Assembly: GCF_018278905.1 (NCBI RefSeq)
Contig: NZ_CP046600.1
Location: forward strand, 1,736,001 to 1,800,000
Length of the DNA stretch: 64,000 nucleotides
Origin: Mycobacterium spongiae
GTDB taxonomy: Bacteria > Actinomycetota > Actinomycetes > Mycobacteriales > Mycobacteriaceae
Reading direction: 5' to 3'
How positions within the stretch are numbered: position 1 is the first letter of the stretch; each line of letters starts with the position of its first letter. Position numbers and translations under genes: made by a program. The notes beneath the pieces are model-generated. The model was not told the DNA's origin. It saw nothing but the letters and a program-made list of their open reading frames with translations, and ran no database searches. Positions 22,727-33,246 of the stretch are shown in pieces.

Positions 22727-25700
22727 CTATTTCAGCCTCTCCAATAACTGCTGCAAACACTCGTCTTCGGTGAGCTCGTCGTACCCGTTGTCGGCCGGCT
22801 GGTCTTCCGCTTCGACGAGCTCGGGAAGGATACCGGCCAGATAGTCAGTCAGCGCGTCGACGGTCGGGTAGTCAAAAACGGCCGACGGTGGAAGGAATTC
22901 ACCGAGGCTCTCCGACAGTGCCCGCGCTAGTGCCAAACTCATCAACGAATCCATGCCGAGTTGGAAGAAACCGGTCCATGGGTCGAGGGGTTTCGTGGGC
23001 GGCAGTGCCATCACGGTGGTTGCCAGCGCATTGACGTGGTCGAACAACAGATTGCGGCGTCGTTCCGGTTGGCACGTGCGCAGAGACTTTCGGAACGCGC
23101 TTTCCGGCGGCGTGATTGGGGTCGGTACCCACGCTCCCCAGTCGCCGTTGGTGGTGGTGTCGCGCAGGGTGGCGAAGAGGGAGGATGCGGCTAGGGCGGG
23201 GAAGGATTGGAAGTATTGGCGGGCGTCGAGGGTGAACACGCCGGTGTGGGCGCGGTCGGCGGTCAGGACTGCTTGTAGGGCGGAGAGGCCTTGTTCGGTG
23301 GTGAGCATGGTGACGCCGAGGTCGGCGAGGAATTGGGCGCGGCCGACTTCGGCCCAGGGTCCCCAGTTGATGCCGATGGCGGGTAGTCCGTGGCTGCGGC
23401 GGTGGGAGACGAGGGCATCGACCCAGGAGTTGGCGGCGGCGTAGGCGCCTTGGCCGGGTGAGCCGATCAGGGAGGCGACCGAGGAGAAGGTCAGCCACCA
23501 GTCGAGGTCGAGGTGGGTGGTGGCCTCGTGCAGGCGCCAGTTGCCGGTGACTTTGGGGGTGAATACCGTGGTGGCGGCCGATTCGGACATGTTCAACACG
23601 ATCTCGTCGGCGAGCACCATGGCGCTGTGCACGACGCCGGCCACGCGGAAACCGGCGTCTTCGACCGCGGTGACGAGTCGGGTGGCGGTGTCGGCGTCGG
23701 TGATGTCGCCGGTGATGACCTCGATGCGGTGGCCGGCGGCGGTGAGCTCGGCGATGGTGGCGCTGGCGTCGTCGTTGGGTGCGCAACGTCCGTTGAGGAC
23801 AATCAATCCCGCGCCGTGGTTGGCCAGCCATTCGGCGACGACGAGACCTAGTCCGCCCATGCCGCCGACGACGATGTAGCCGCCGTCGGAGGTGACCAGC
23901 GGTGGCGGGGACGCGGCCGCGTCGATGCGGCCGGTGGCCGGTATCGAGATGACGATCTTGCCGGTGTGTTTACCGGAGGCCATCAGTCGAAACGCGTCGA
24001 AGGCGTGGTCGAGGCTGAACTCGGTGACCGGAGGTGCCTGCAGGGTGCCGTCGGAGACATGCTGGAGGATTTCGTGGAGTAACCGGCGATACCGGGCTGG
24101 TTGCAGCCGCAGGTTCAAGTCGAGGTCGACGACGGTGAAGGAGGCGCTTTTGGCCAGCGCGGCCAACCCTAGGTTGGCGTCGGCGTGGACGTCTTTCTTG
24201 CCGATTTCGACGAACCGGCCACCGGGAGCAAGGATGCGCACTCCGCGTTGAATCGCTTCGCCGGGCAGTGAATTAAGAATGAGATCCACCCCGTAGCCCT
24301 CGGTGGTCTCGAGGATCTCGTCGGCGAAATCCACGCTGCGTGAGTCGCCGATGTAGTCCACACCGAGCTCGGCGAGCATGGCGCGTTTGTCGTCGGAGCC
24401 GGCCGTGGTGTAGATGCGGGCCCCGATCATCTTGGCGATCGAAATCGCCGCCAACCCGACACCGCCGGTGGCCGAATGGATGAGCACGCGTTCACCGGGG
24501 GCCAGCCGCCCGACCACACACAGTGACTCCCAGGCGGTCAGATACGCGATACCGAACGCGGCGGCTTGGCCGTCGGCGAGCTCGTCGGAGATGGGCACCA
24601 CCAAGTCGGCAAGGGTCGTCATATGCGAGCCGAACGTTCCCGGACCGAACGCGATGACACGCTGGCCAATCGCCACGGAGTCGACATCGGCACCCACCGC
24701 GGTCACCACACCGACGCACTCGCCACCGATGACCGGGGGACCGTCGGTGCCCGGGTAGATCCCCATGGCCTTGAGCACGTCAGCGAAGTTGAGTCCCGCC
24801 GCGGCGATGCGCACCTCAACCTGGCCGGGTTGCGGGGCGATCCGCTTGACCGCGTGCACCGTGAGCGCATCGAGGCGCCCGGGTTGATCGATCTGCAACC
24901 GCACCGCCGCGCCGGCATCGAGGTCGGCCACCGTCGTTCGCGATTCCACCACCAACTCACCACCGGCGGTGGTGGGTGCGGGCACCAGCCTGTTCACCCA
25001 GCGGTGTCCCGCGCGCAGGGCGACCTCGTCATCGTCGCTACCGGCGAGCAACTCCTCGGTCAGGGCCGCGACCGAGTCCTCACCGTCGGCCTCGACGTCG
25101 ACCATCGTGGTCTTGAGTTCGGGATGCTCGAAGGCCAGCACCCGCGCGATACCCCGCAGCTGGGCCGAAGAGAGCGTGACGTGTTCGCCGGCGTCGAGTT
25201 GGGCCGCCCCCCGGGTGACGATCCACAACCGCGGACTATTACGCGCACCCACCCGCGAGATCGTCTTGACCAACTCAGCGATAAACAACGTCCGTTGCTG
25301 CGCTAGGTCCAGTTGCGCCTGCTGTGGCAGGGCCTCATCAACGGCCCGGGGTGGACACACCACCATCACCGCGTCGAAGCCGCGATCACTCTCGGAGATC
25401 ACCTGCTGCAGCCGTTGCTGATCATCGGCACCGACGACTTCGCACCGCCCGACCTGGTCACCAACACCGCCGACCAACCCCGCAACCAACCCATCGGCAG
25501 GCTCACCGACCACCAACAGATCCCCCACCGACCCCGCCGGCTTACCCAGCGCCGCGGGCTCCCACTCCAACGTGAACAACCGACCCGCGCCCTCACCAGC
25601 CCCACCCGGCGACTGCAACACCGCCATAGCAACTTCATCATCGCTGTCCTCGACCTGCGACACCGGCTGGGTGTGTGTCGTGTGGTGCTCGGGGGCCGTG

Positions 25701-28393
25701 TCGGTGAACCAGTGGTGGGTGTGGTGCCAGGGGGTGGTGGGGATGCGGGGGTGCGGTCCGGGGGGATGGGGTGTCTGTGGTGGGTGAGTGGTGTGGGTGG
25801 TGTTGAGGTTGGTGTGGAAGGTGATGGTGTCGTCGGCGTCGCGTTGCAGGGTGCCGATGCTGCGGTGTGCGGCGCTGCCGAGGATGTCGGTGACGGCATG
25901 GGTGAGCAGCGGGTGCGCGCTGATCTCGATGAAGGTGTGGTGCTCGGCGCCGGCCGCAGTGATGGCCTGCTGAAATCGCACCGGGTTGCGCATGTTGGTG
26001 GCCCAATGCTCGGCGTCGAACACCGGGGTGCGATCCAGGTCTTCGTAGGTGGTGGAAATGATCGGAATCGTCGGCGATTTCGGTCTGAGATCAGCCAATT
26101 CCGACCGCATCGGGGGTTGCAGCGCGTCCATGGCCTGGTTATGCGGGGCCACCTCGATATTGACCCGGCTCGCGAACTGGTTCTGGGCGCGCACCGTCTC
26201 GATGAGAGCCTCGATCTGCTGGGTCGGTCCGGCGATCACGGTTTGGCGCGGTGAGTTGTAGATCGCCAACGTCACGTCGGGGTGATCGGCGATCAGCGCC
26301 TCGGTCTGCTCGGCGTCGAGCTCGAGCAGCGCCATGCCGCCTTGCCCCGATAGCGGCGCCATGAGCCGGGAGCGGGTGGCGGTGATCCGCAGTCCCTCGG
26401 CCGGGGTCAGTGCGCCGGCGACCACGGCGGCGGTCACCTCGCCCATGGAATGTCCGATCACCGCGTCCGGGGTCACCCCGTAGGAGCGCCATAACGCGGT
26501 CAGCGCCAATTGCATGCCGATCAGACCCAGCTGGATCTGTTCGATCCCGACGAGTTCTTTGCCTTGGGCGATCACGTCGTGCAGCGAGAACCCGGCTTGG
26601 GCAAGGAAGTCGGGCTCGAGTTCGGCGATCGCGGCGGCGAACGCGGGCTCGTCGGCCAGCAAGTGTCGACCCATCCCGGCCCATCGCCAGCCGCGACCCG
26701 AATACACGAACACCGTGCCCGGCGCAGCTGGGCCGGCCTGGCAGCCGACTACTCCATCGGCGGATTGGCCGGCGGCCAGGGCGCGCAGCCCCGTCACCGC
26801 CTGGGTGTGATCGCGTGCGACCACGGTGGCAAAGGTCGCTTGTCGGGCTCGGTGGTGGTTGAGCGTGTGTGCGACATCGGCGAGGGCTACCTCGGCGCCG
26901 GGTCCGGCCATCCACTCGGCCAACACCGATGCCGTGGTGCCCACTCGCTGTGCGGTCTTGCCTGGCACCACCAAGGTCGACACCGCCGGCGCCGGCGCGT
27001 CAGCAGCGACCGGCGTCGCATCCGGACCCTGCTCGATCACCACATGAGCATTCGTCCCACCAAGGCCGAATGAGGACACCGCGGCCCGGCGAGGACTCGA
27101 CGTTGATGGCCACGCAACGTTGTCGGTTGGCACAAAGAAGCGGGTCGACGACGCGTCGATCGCCGGATTCCACTGCGAGAAATGCAGATTCGGTGGAATT
27201 TGGCGGTGCTGCAACGCCAGCACGGCCTTGATGAAGCCGGCGATGCCGGCAGCCGCCTCCAGGTGACCGAGGTTGGTTTTCACCGCTCCCAGTGCGCACT
27301 CGCCGTCGCCGCGGCCGTATGTGGCTGCCAGCGCTTCAAACTCAATGGGATCGCCTAATGCCGTTCCGGTCCCATGAGCCTCTACATAGTCGACGCTGTC
27401 GGGTGCTACGTCGCCGAACCGCAACGCATCGGTGATCACGCCGCACTGGGCTTCAGTGTTCGGTGCGGTGATGCCATTGGAGCGCCCGTCTTGGTTGATC
27501 GCCGATCCGCGCACCACGGCCAGTACCTGATCTCCGTCGCGCACGGCGTCGGTCAGGCGTTTGAGCACGACCACTCCGGCGCCTTCGCCCCGCACAAACC
27601 CGTCGGCCGCCGCGTCGAATGTGGCACATCGGCCATGTGGCGAGAGCAGTCCCCATGCCGAGATGGCAATTTGGGTCTCGGGGCGAAGGATCAGACTGAC
27701 CCCGCCTGCCAGCGCCACATCGCTTTCCCGTAGCCGCAGGCTCTGGCAGGCCAGGTGCACCGCCGCCAACGACGACGAACACGCCGTGTCAACGGCCATG
27801 GCCGGACCGCGGAGCCCCAGCAGGTACGAAATCCGTCCCGCGGTGATGCTGTGGGCATTGCCGGTCCCGGTGTAGGCGTCGACGCGCTCCGGGCCGGTGG
27901 CCACCATCGATTGGTACTCGTTGAAGTAGACCCCCATCATGACGCCGGTTCGGGTGCCGGCCAGTGAGTCCGTCGGAATGCCAGCGTTTTCCAGGGCTTC
28001 CCAGGCAACCTCGAGCAGCATCCGCTGTTGCGGGTCCATCGCCGTTGCTTCGCGTGGGGTGATTCCGAAGAAGTCTGCGTCGAACCCGGCGATGTCGGGC
28101 ACGAAACCGCCCCACTTCGTGGTCATCCGTCCCGGGGTCAACGGGTCCGGGTCGTACAGGGCGTCCGCGTCCCAGCGGTCCGCCGGCACTCTGGATACCG
28201 CATTTCGACCATCGACCAACAGTTTCCAGAAACTGTCCGGCCCGGTCACATCTCCGGGAAAGCGGCAACCCATCCCGACCACCGCTACCGGCTCAGCCGC
28301 GGCGGTGCGCGAGGCCTGGGAGAAAGCATCGTCAACCGCAGCGCGCTGGTCCGCATTCATGCCCGCGACCCGGCTGAAAGCAGTTCGCATCAC
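22727..28393 (-). CDS. ppsB: Phthiocerol synthesis polyketide synthase PpsB, chimeric: KS-AT-ER-KR-ACP
   Basis: 1888 residues, against about 1538 recalled for M. tuberculosis PpsB (KS-AT-KR-ACP). The N-terminal KS (start [11 protein letters not shown], Cys205) and the C-terminal ACP and docking tail (LGMDSLM, Ser1816) are PpsB-like. Everything from the KS end to the KR end matches PpsC nearly base for base: the AT (GHSMGE near 646), then after a unique linker of about 24 residues an ER (HSATGGVG near 1304) and a KR (GGMGGLG near 1511). The PpsC DH is missing, so the ER should have no enoyl substrate within this module. The frame is intact across all junctions. The gene sits 4 bp from ppsC and overlaps ppsA by 4 bp. 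Expected role: malonyl extension with keto reduction. Confidence 0.93.
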   Translation of the reverse strand: MMRTAFSRVAGMNADQRAAVDDAFSQASRTAAAEPVAVVGMGCRFPGDVTGPDSFWKLLVDGRNAVSRVPADRWDADALYDPDPLTPGRMTTKWGGFVPDIAGFDADFFGITPREATAMDPQQRMLLEVAWEALENAGIPTDSLAGTRTGVMMGVYFNEYQSMVATGPERVDAYTGTGNAHSITAGRISYLLGLRGPAMAVDTACSSSLAAVHLACQSLRLRESDVALAGGVSLILRPETQIAISAWGLLSPHGRCATFDAAADGFVRGEGAGVVVLKRLTDAVRDGDQVLAVVRGSAINQDGRSNGITAPNTEAQCGVITDALRFGDVAPDSVDYVEAHGTGTALGDPIEFEALAATYGRGDGECALGAVKTNLGHLEAAAGIAGFIKAVLALQHRQIPPNLHFSQWNPAIDASSTRFFVPTDNVAWPSTSSPRRAAVSSFGLGGTNAHVVIEQGPDATPVAADAPAPAVSTLVVPGKTAQRVGTTASVLAEWMAGPGAEVALADVAHTLNHHRARQATFATVVARDHTQAVTGLRALAAGQSADGVVGCQAGPAAPGTVFVYSGRGWRWAGMGRHLLADEPAFAAAIAELEPDFLAQAGFSLHDVIAQGKELVGIEQIQLGLIGMQLALTALWRSYGVTPDAVIGHSMGEVTAAVVAGALTPAEGLRITATRSRLMAPLSGQGGMALLELDAEQTEALIADHPDVTLAIYNSPRQTVIAGPTQQIEALIETVRAQNQFASRVNIEVAPHNQAMDALQPPMRSELADLRPKSPTIPIISTTYEDLDRTPVFDAEHWATNMRNPVRFQQAITAAGAEHHTFIEISAHPLLTHAVTDILGSAAHRSIGTLQRDADDTITFHTNLNTTHTTHPPQTPHPPGPHPRIPTTPWHHTHHWFTDTAPEHHTTHTQPVSQVEDSDDEVAMAVLQSPGGAGEGAGRLFTLEWEPAALGKPAGSVGDLLVVGEPADGLVAGLVGGVGDQVGRCEVVGADDQQRLQQVISESDRGFDAVMVVCPPRAVDEALPQQAQLDLAQQRTLFIAELVKTISRVGARNSPRLWIVTRGAAQLDAGEHVTLSSAQLRGIARVLAFEHPELKTTMVDVEADGEDSVAALTEELLAGSDDDEVALRAGHRWVNRLVPAPTTAGGELVVESRTTVADLDAGAAVRLQIDQPGRLDALTVHAVKRIAPQPGQVEVRIAAAGLNFADVLKAMGIYPGTDGPPVIGGECVGVVTAVGADVDSVAIGQRVIAFGPGTFGSHMTTLADLVVPISDELADGQAAAFGIAYLTAWESLCVVGRLAPGERVLIHSATGGVGLAAISIAKMIGARIYTTAGSDDKRAMLAELGVDYIGDSRSVDFADEILETTEGYGVDLILNSLPGEAIQRGVRILAPGGRFVEIGKKDVHADANLGLAALAKSASFTVVDLDLNLRLQPARYRRLLHEILQHVSDGTLQAPPVTEFSLDHAFDAFRLMASGKHTGKIVISIPATGRIDAAASPPPLVTSDGGYIVVGGMGGLGLVVAEWLANHGAGLIVLNGRCAPNDDASATIAELTAAGHRIEVITGDITDADTATRLVTAVEDAGFRVAGVVHSAMVLADEIVLNMSESAATTVFTPKVTGNWRLHEATTHLDLDWWLTFSSVASLIGSPGQGAYAAANSWVDALVSHRRSHGLPAIGINWGPWAEVGRAQFLADLGVTMLTTEQGLSALQAVLTADRAHTGVFTLDARQYFQSFPALAASSLFATLRDTTTNGDWGAWVPTPITPPESAFRKSLRTCQPERRRNLLFDHVNALATTVMALPPTKPLDPWTGFFQLGMDSLMSLALARALSESLGEFLPPSAVFDYPTVDALTDYLAGILPELVEAEDQPADNGYDELTEDECLQQLLERLK
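23149..25638. repeat. Direct repeat A, copy in ppsB (ER-KR)
   Basis: Second copy of the 2,490-bp block at 16641-19130, same orientation. On the low-coordinate side it gives way to the PpsB C-terminal region after the residues ATLRDTTT. On the other side it gives way to a 70-bp segment (25639-25708) with no match in ppsC, which takes the place of the 886-bp DH-coding segment of ppsC (19131-20016). Confidence 0.93.
25709..27058. repeat. Direct repeat B, copy in ppsB (KS end to AT)
   Basis: Second copy of the block at 20017-21366, same orientation. Both proteins share an unusual Trp in the AT entry motif (YSGRGW, where PpsA here has YSGRGS). The upstream boundary falls in the KS C-terminus right after the conserved [11 protein letters not shown] region; beyond it ppsB returns to its own sequence. 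Confidence 0.9.
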
Positions 28394-31300
28394 GCCGGTC
28401 TCTCGGGGGCCAGTGGCGTCGACTCGATCGTGTCGAACAAGCTGTCCAACACGCTTCCTGCCGAGGCCGATAGCACGGCGATCTCGTCGACACCCGAATC
28501 CGCCTGCGGCGCCAGAAGTTGCGTGAGGTAGTCCGCGAGTCGTGCGACGGTGGGATAGTTGAACAGCATGGTAGCCGACAACTCCAGGCCCACGAGCTGC
28601 TCAGTCTCGCGCCGAATCGCCATTGCCATGAGGGAATTGAGTCCCAGTTCGGCCAGCGGTCGGTCGTTGTCCAGTTCCGGCTCGGGCACTCGCAGTTCGT
28701 GGGCGGCGATTGTCCGTAGCGCTTTTTCGAGCTCGTCGCGCACGTCCGTCGGCGACATCTGCGACCAATCGCGCGCGGGGCGCAGGGGCATTGCGATGTC
28801 GCCGGGCTCCGCGGCCAGCAGGTGGTCAATGATGCGCAGCGATCCTCGGGTCCGGTAGGCGGCGGCAAGCAAAGGCCAATCCGCGGCGGCAACAACGGAA
28901 TGCACTCCCGCAGCGGGGCTCGTCACCCGTGGCAGCGCGCTGATGGCCACCTCGTCCGGCATGGGTTGCAGTCCGGATTCGACGCTGACCTGACTCGCCT
29001 CTTGCTGGGCGCGAGCCAAAGATTCCCACAATCCCCAGTTCACGGTGGTCGCCGGCAGCCCCATCACCCGGCGCGCGTAGGCCAGAGTGTCCAGGAATGT
29101 GCTAGTCGCGGTGTAGTGGGCTAGCCATCGCGAACCGGTCAGACCTGAGATCGAGGAGAACACAACGAACTGCCGCACTGGTGTTTTCAGCGACAAGCGG
29201 TGCAAGAGCGCGGCCGCATCGAGCTTGGGTCGGAACATGGCGGCTACATCATCGTCGGCCATGTCGCTGAGCAGGACTGGCTGGCCGGCGAATGCGGCTA
29301 GGTAGATTCCCTCGAGCGGGGGCAGGTCCCCGCCAAAACGGTCGAAGAGCGTCGCCATCGCTGCTTCGTCGGCCGCATCCGCTGCGACCTCGACGAGCTT
29401 TGTCCCCGTCGGAGCGAGGTCTTGGGCCAGCTTCTTAAGTCGTGAGCCGGGATTGCGGGACACCGCGACGATCGTGGTGGACCCCATGGTTGCGAGTTGT
29501 CGGATCAAGGCCGGCCCGATGTTGCCGGTAGCTCCAATGACCAGCTGGCTGGTGCCTTTTCGGCTCTCCAGTTGGCTTTCTGGGCGCGGATCCAGCGGCG
29601 ACGGGGTGGGTAGAGTTCGCCGCTGCAGCCGGGGCACGTGGCGTTGGGCGCACCGGTACACGACTTGGTCGTCTCCGTCGGCGGTGCGCGCTTCGTCGCG
29701 CAGATACTCGACGGCGAGCTCGGCGGGCACCGACGCGTCAAGGTCGATAATGCCGCCCCAGATTTCGGGATGTTCCAGAGCCAATGTGCGCCCCAAGCCC
29801 CACAGCACCGCGTGTTCGGGATTGGCTTGGTCGCCTTCGGAAATGGGTTGGGCATTACGCGTCATGACGAACAACCGTTGCGGTGAGTCGACCCCAGACA
29901 TCCCCGCCATCCCCGCGGCCAGCCGGCGCACCTGGTTAAACAACTGGTATGCCGAGGTGACATCGAGTGCTTGGTTAGGCGCGGCCGGCGCGTACAGCAC
30001 GTTGTCGACGCCGGTGAGCGCAGCGTGAAGTGCCGCCTGACCGCCGTCTTCGGTGAGTACCTCCGGCGCCAGCACCTGGACCCGAGATTCCGGAGCCAGG
30101 GCTGCGGCCAGTCCATGACCTGGATCGGCGTTGGCCACCACGAGCCAGCTGGCATCGCTGAAGGCCTCGCCGTTCGGTAATGGGCTGGCGGGCCAAGCCA
30201 GTTGGTAGCACCAGTCGGCGGGTAGGCCGTCACCGCCCTCGGAGCCCTCGGAGCCCTCGGATGGGGTTCGCCCGTTCGCCGAAACACTGTGTTGGCCCAC
30301 TGCTTCTGGCATCTGCGATGCCATGGCCTTGGCTGCGAGCCAGTGATGAGTGTGGTGCCACGGGGTAGTCGGAATCTTGGGGTGTGGTCCCGGCGGGTGC
30401 GGGGTGTTTGGTGGGTGGGTGGTGTGGGCGGTGTTGAGGTTGGTGTGGAAGGTGATGGTGTCGTCGGCGTCGCGTTGCAGGGTGCCGATGCTGACGTACT
30501 TGGTTCCGTGCTGGGCGCTGTGCAGGGTCTCGTTGATGGCCTGGGTCAGCAGTGGGTGGGCGCTGATCTCGATGAATGTGTGGTGGTCGGCTCCGGCGGC
30601 AGCGATAGCCTGCTGGAAGTGCACGGGGTTGCGCATGTTGGTGGCCCAGTGCTCGGCGTCGAATTCCGAGCGGCGGCCGAGGTCTTCGTAGGTGGTGGAG
30701 ATGATGGGAATGAGCGGTGGTCGTGGTGTGAGATCGGCTAGCTCCGAACGCATCTGGGGTTGCAGGGCATCCATTGCTGGGTTGTGCGGAGCCACCTCGA
30801 TGTTGACTCGGCTGGCAAAGCGGTCCTGCGCGCGCACCGTGTCGATCAGGGCGTCGATCGTTGGTGGCGGTCCGGCGATCACGGTCTGGCGCGGCGAGGC
30901 ATAGATCCCCACGGTCACGTCCGGGAAATCGGCGATCAACGCCTCGGTGGCGATGGCATCGAGTTCGACCAACGCCATGGCACCCTGCCCGGACAGCGGC
31001 TCCATCAGCCGTGCCCGGGTTGCGGTGACGCGTAACCCCTCGGCGGGTGTGAGCGCACCGGCGACCACTGCGGCGGCCACTTCGCCCATCGAGTGGCCGA
31101 TCACCACGTCGGGGGTCACTCCGTAGGAACGCCATAGCGCGGTGAGCGCCAGCTGCATTCCGATCAGCCCGAGCTGGATCTGTTCGATGCCGACGAGCTC
31201 TTGGCCGGTGGTCAGCACCTCATGCAAGGAGAATCCGGCCTGCTCGACAAAGACTGGTTCGAGCTCAGCGACGGCCTCGGCGAACGCAGGCTCATCGGCC

Positions 31301-33246
31301 AGCAGTTGTCGGCCCATCCCGCCCCACTGTGATCCGCGGCCCGAGTAGACGAACACCGTGCCAGGCCCCGAGCCCTCGTGGCAGCCGGCGACCCCCGCGG
31401 CAGGCTGCCCCTCTGCCAGTGCGCGCAATCCCGCGATCGCCTGTTTGCTTTCCCGCGCGACTACCGTGGCGAATTGTCCCTGACGTGCTCGGTGATGGTT
31501 GAGCGTGTGGGCCACATCGGCCAGGGGCACCGCAGCGCCGGGGCCTTCCATCCAATCGGCCAGCACCTGGGCTGTGGCGGCCACCCGTGACGCCGTCTTC
31601 CCGGCCACCACCAGCGTCGACGTCGCGCCGTCGGGATCGCGGCGCGGCGGTGGTGGCTGATTCTGGCCCTGCTCGATCACGACGTGCGCGTTCGTGCCAC
31701 CAAATCCGAACGACGACACACCCGCCCGGCGCGTATGTGCAGTGTCCGGCCAATCAGTTTGTGTATCAACAACTTTCATCCGCAACTCGGAAAAAGGAAT
31801 ATGCGGGTTGGGGCTGTCGAAGTGCTGGTTGGGTGGAATCTGGCCATATTGCAGCCCCAGCACGGTCTTGATGAATCCGGCGATTCCGGCCGCTGCCTCG
31901 GTGTGGCCGAGGTTGGTCTTCACGGCGCCGATGAGCAGGGGAGAGTCTTCGGCACGTCCGCGACCCAGGACCGTGCCCAGGGCGCGTGCTTCGATCGGAT
32001 CGCCCAACAGCGTTCCGGTCCCGTGCGCTTCAACGTAGTCGACCTCGTTTGGTTGCACCCCAGCGTTGGTGTAGGCGGCGCGCAGCACTGCCATCTGGGC
32101 CGCCGGGTTGGGGGCCATCAGCCCGTTGGACCGGCCGTCCTGGTTGATCGCGGAACCGCGGATGACCGCAAGCACTCGATCCTCGTCGCGCTGCGCGTCG
32201 GTCAACCGCTTGAGCACCACCACCCCGGCACCCTCACCGCGCACGAACCCGTCGGCGGCGGCATCGAAGGCGCGGCAGTTGCCTGTCGGCGATAACGCAC
32301 CGACCTGGTCGAATCCCCGAAAAACCGCGGGCGACAACAACAGATTCACGCCCGCCGCTATTGCCAGGTGGGAGTCCTGTGTCCGCAGGCTCTGGCAAGC
32401 CAGGTGGATCGCCACCAACGACGACGAGCACGCGGTATCCACCGCAACGGAGGGGCCACGCAGATCAAGGAAGTACGACAGTCGGTTCGCGATGATGCTC
32501 ATCGCGCCACCGGTGTTACTCCAACCGTCGACCCCCAGCAGATCGGTGGACGCGATCGCGCCGTACTCGCTCACGCATGCCCCGGCGAACACTCCCGTCT
32601 GCGAACGGCGCAGCGTGGTCGGTGGAATTCCGGCGTGCTCCAACGCTTCCCAGGCCACTTCCAGCAGCAGGCGTTGCTGTGGGTCCATCTTGTCGGCTTC
32701 GCTGGGGGAGATCTCGAAGAACTCCGCGTCGAAGGCGTCGATGTCGGGCAGGAATGAGCCCCACTGCGTGGTGTGGGCCAGTGCCGCCGCTACCTCGGGC
32801 GACTCGCCTTCGAACGGCTGCCAACGCTCCGGCGGTACTTGCCCAATCGACGAGCGGCGTTCACAGAGAAACTCCCACAGCGTTTCTGGGTCCGAGATCC
32901 CACCAGGAAAACGACAGCCCAGGCCGATAACCGCGATCGGCTCGTCAAGTGCGTTCCGGGCCGGACGCTTATGTGCGGCTTCCGATTCGGGGTCTGGCGC
33001 GGGCGCGGTGAGGTATGAGGCCAGCGCATCGATCGTCGGGTGCTCCCAGAAGTCGATTGGCGATACGGTCCTGCCTAGCAACTCGGTCAATTCGCCGGAG
33101 AGCACTACCGCGTCGCGGGAAGACACGCCCAGGTCGGCCAGCGGCAGTTCCGGGTCAACCTCGTCCGGCGTGCAGCCGATGTTGGTCACGAGGTAGTCGA
33201 CTAGCCAGTGGCAAAGGTCGGCTTCGCCACTGATGCTGGCCGTCAT
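28390..33246 (-). CDS. ppsA: Phthiocerol synthesis polyketide synthase PpsA, with PpsB-like ketoreductase
   Basis: 1618 residues, against about 1876 recalled for M. tuberculosis. Order: N-terminal loading ACP (about 10-85), KS (Cys273), AT (GHSMGE near 718, VAPHN), KR and a second ACP (LGLNSLM, Ser1538). FadD26 loads the starter acyl chain on the first ACP. The tail from LGLNSLM to the end is PpsA-like. The post-AT linker and KR ([16 protein letters not shown] near 1238, FSSISGL, Tyr1378, SQVSVESGL) resemble M. tuberculosis PpsB rather than PpsA, and the DH-like remnant expected between AT and KR is absent, which explains the shorter length. The KR retains Ser/Tyr but has no LDD-type Asp. The linker holds a small SEG repeat. 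Overlaps fadD26 and ppsB by 4 bp. Confidence 0.93.
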   Translation of the reverse strand: MTASISGEADLCHWLVDYLVTNIGCTPDEVDPELPLADLGVSSRDAVVLSGELTELLGRTVSPIDFWEHPTIDALASYLTAPAPDPESEAAHKRPARNALDEPIAVIGLGCRFPGGISDPETLWEFLCERRSSIGQVPPERWQPFEGESPEVAAALAHTTQWGSFLPDIDAFDAEFFEISPSEADKMDPQQRLLLEVAWEALEHAGIPPTTLRRSQTGVFAGACVSEYGAIASTDLLGVDGWSNTGGAMSIIANRLSYFLDLRGPSVAVDTACSSSLVAIHLACQSLRTQDSHLAIAAGVNLLLSPAVFRGFDQVGALSPTGNCRAFDAAADGFVRGEGAGVVVLKRLTDAQRDEDRVLAVIRGSAINQDGRSNGLMAPNPAAQMAVLRAAYTNAGVQPNEVDYVEAHGTGTLLGDPIEARALGTVLGRGRAEDSPLLIGAVKTNLGHTEAAAGIAGFIKTVLGLQYGQIPPNQHFDSPNPHIPFSELRMKVVDTQTDWPDTAHTRRAGVSSFGFGGTNAHVVIEQGQNQPPPPRRDPDGATSTLVVAGKTASRVAATAQVLADWMEGPGAAVPLADVAHTLNHHRARQGQFATVVARESKQAIAGLRALAEGQPAAGVAGCHEGSGPGTVFVYSGRGSQWGGMGRQLLADEPAFAEAVAELEPVFVEQAGFSLHEVLTTGQELVGIEQIQLGLIGMQLALTALWRSYGVTPDVVIGHSMGEVAAAVVAGALTPAEGLRVTATRARLMEPLSGQGAMALVELDAIATEALIADFPDVTVGIYASPRQTVIAGPPPTIDALIDTVRAQDRFASRVNIEVAPHNPAMDALQPQMRSELADLTPRPPLIPIISTTYEDLGRRSEFDAEHWATNMRNPVHFQQAIAAAGADHHTFIEISAHPLLTQAINETLHSAQHGTKYVSIGTLQRDADDTITFHTNLNTAHTTHPPNTPHPPGPHPKIPTTPWHHTHHWLAAKAMASQMPEAVGQHSVSANGRTPSEGSEGSEGGDGLPADWCYQLAWPASPLPNGEAFSDASWLVVANADPGHGLAAALAPESRVQVLAPEVLTEDGGQAALHAALTGVDNVLYAPAAPNQALDVTSAYQLFNQVRRLAAGMAGMSGVDSPQRLFVMTRNAQPISEGDQANPEHAVLWGLGRTLALEHPEIWGGIIDLDASVPAELAVEYLRDEARTADGDDQVVYRCAQRHVPRLQRRTLPTPSPLDPRPESQLESRKGTSQLVIGATGNIGPALIRQLATMGSTTIVAVSRNPGSRLKKLAQDLAPTGTKLVEVAADAADEAAMATLFDRFGGDLPPLEGIYLAAFAGQPVLLSDMADDDVAAMFRPKLDAAALLHRLSLKTPVRQFVVFSSISGLTGSRWLAHYTATSTFLDTLAYARRVMGLPATTVNWGLWESLARAQQEASQVSVESGLQPMPDEVAISALPRVTSPAAGVHSVVAAADWPLLAAAYRTRGSLRIIDHLLAAEPGDIAMPLRPARDWSQMSPTDVRDELEKALRTIAAHELRVPEPELDNDRPLAELGLNSLMAMAIRRETEQLVGLELSATMLFNYPTVARLADYLTQLLAPQADSGVDEIAVLSASAGSVLDSLFDTIESTPLAPERPA

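Noticed and set aside
16592..25306. Several long open frames antisense to ppsB and ppsC, present twice with identical translations
   Set aside because: They are shadows of the GC-rich genes; the double occurrence follows from the duplicated DNA and is not evidence of coding.
22727..28393. ppsB chimera as a pure assembly artefact
   Set aside because: Not excluded, but the unique 70-bp linker, intact frame across every junction and scattered differences in the AT block are not what a simple collapsed repeat would produce, so it is kept as a finding with long-read confirmation requested.
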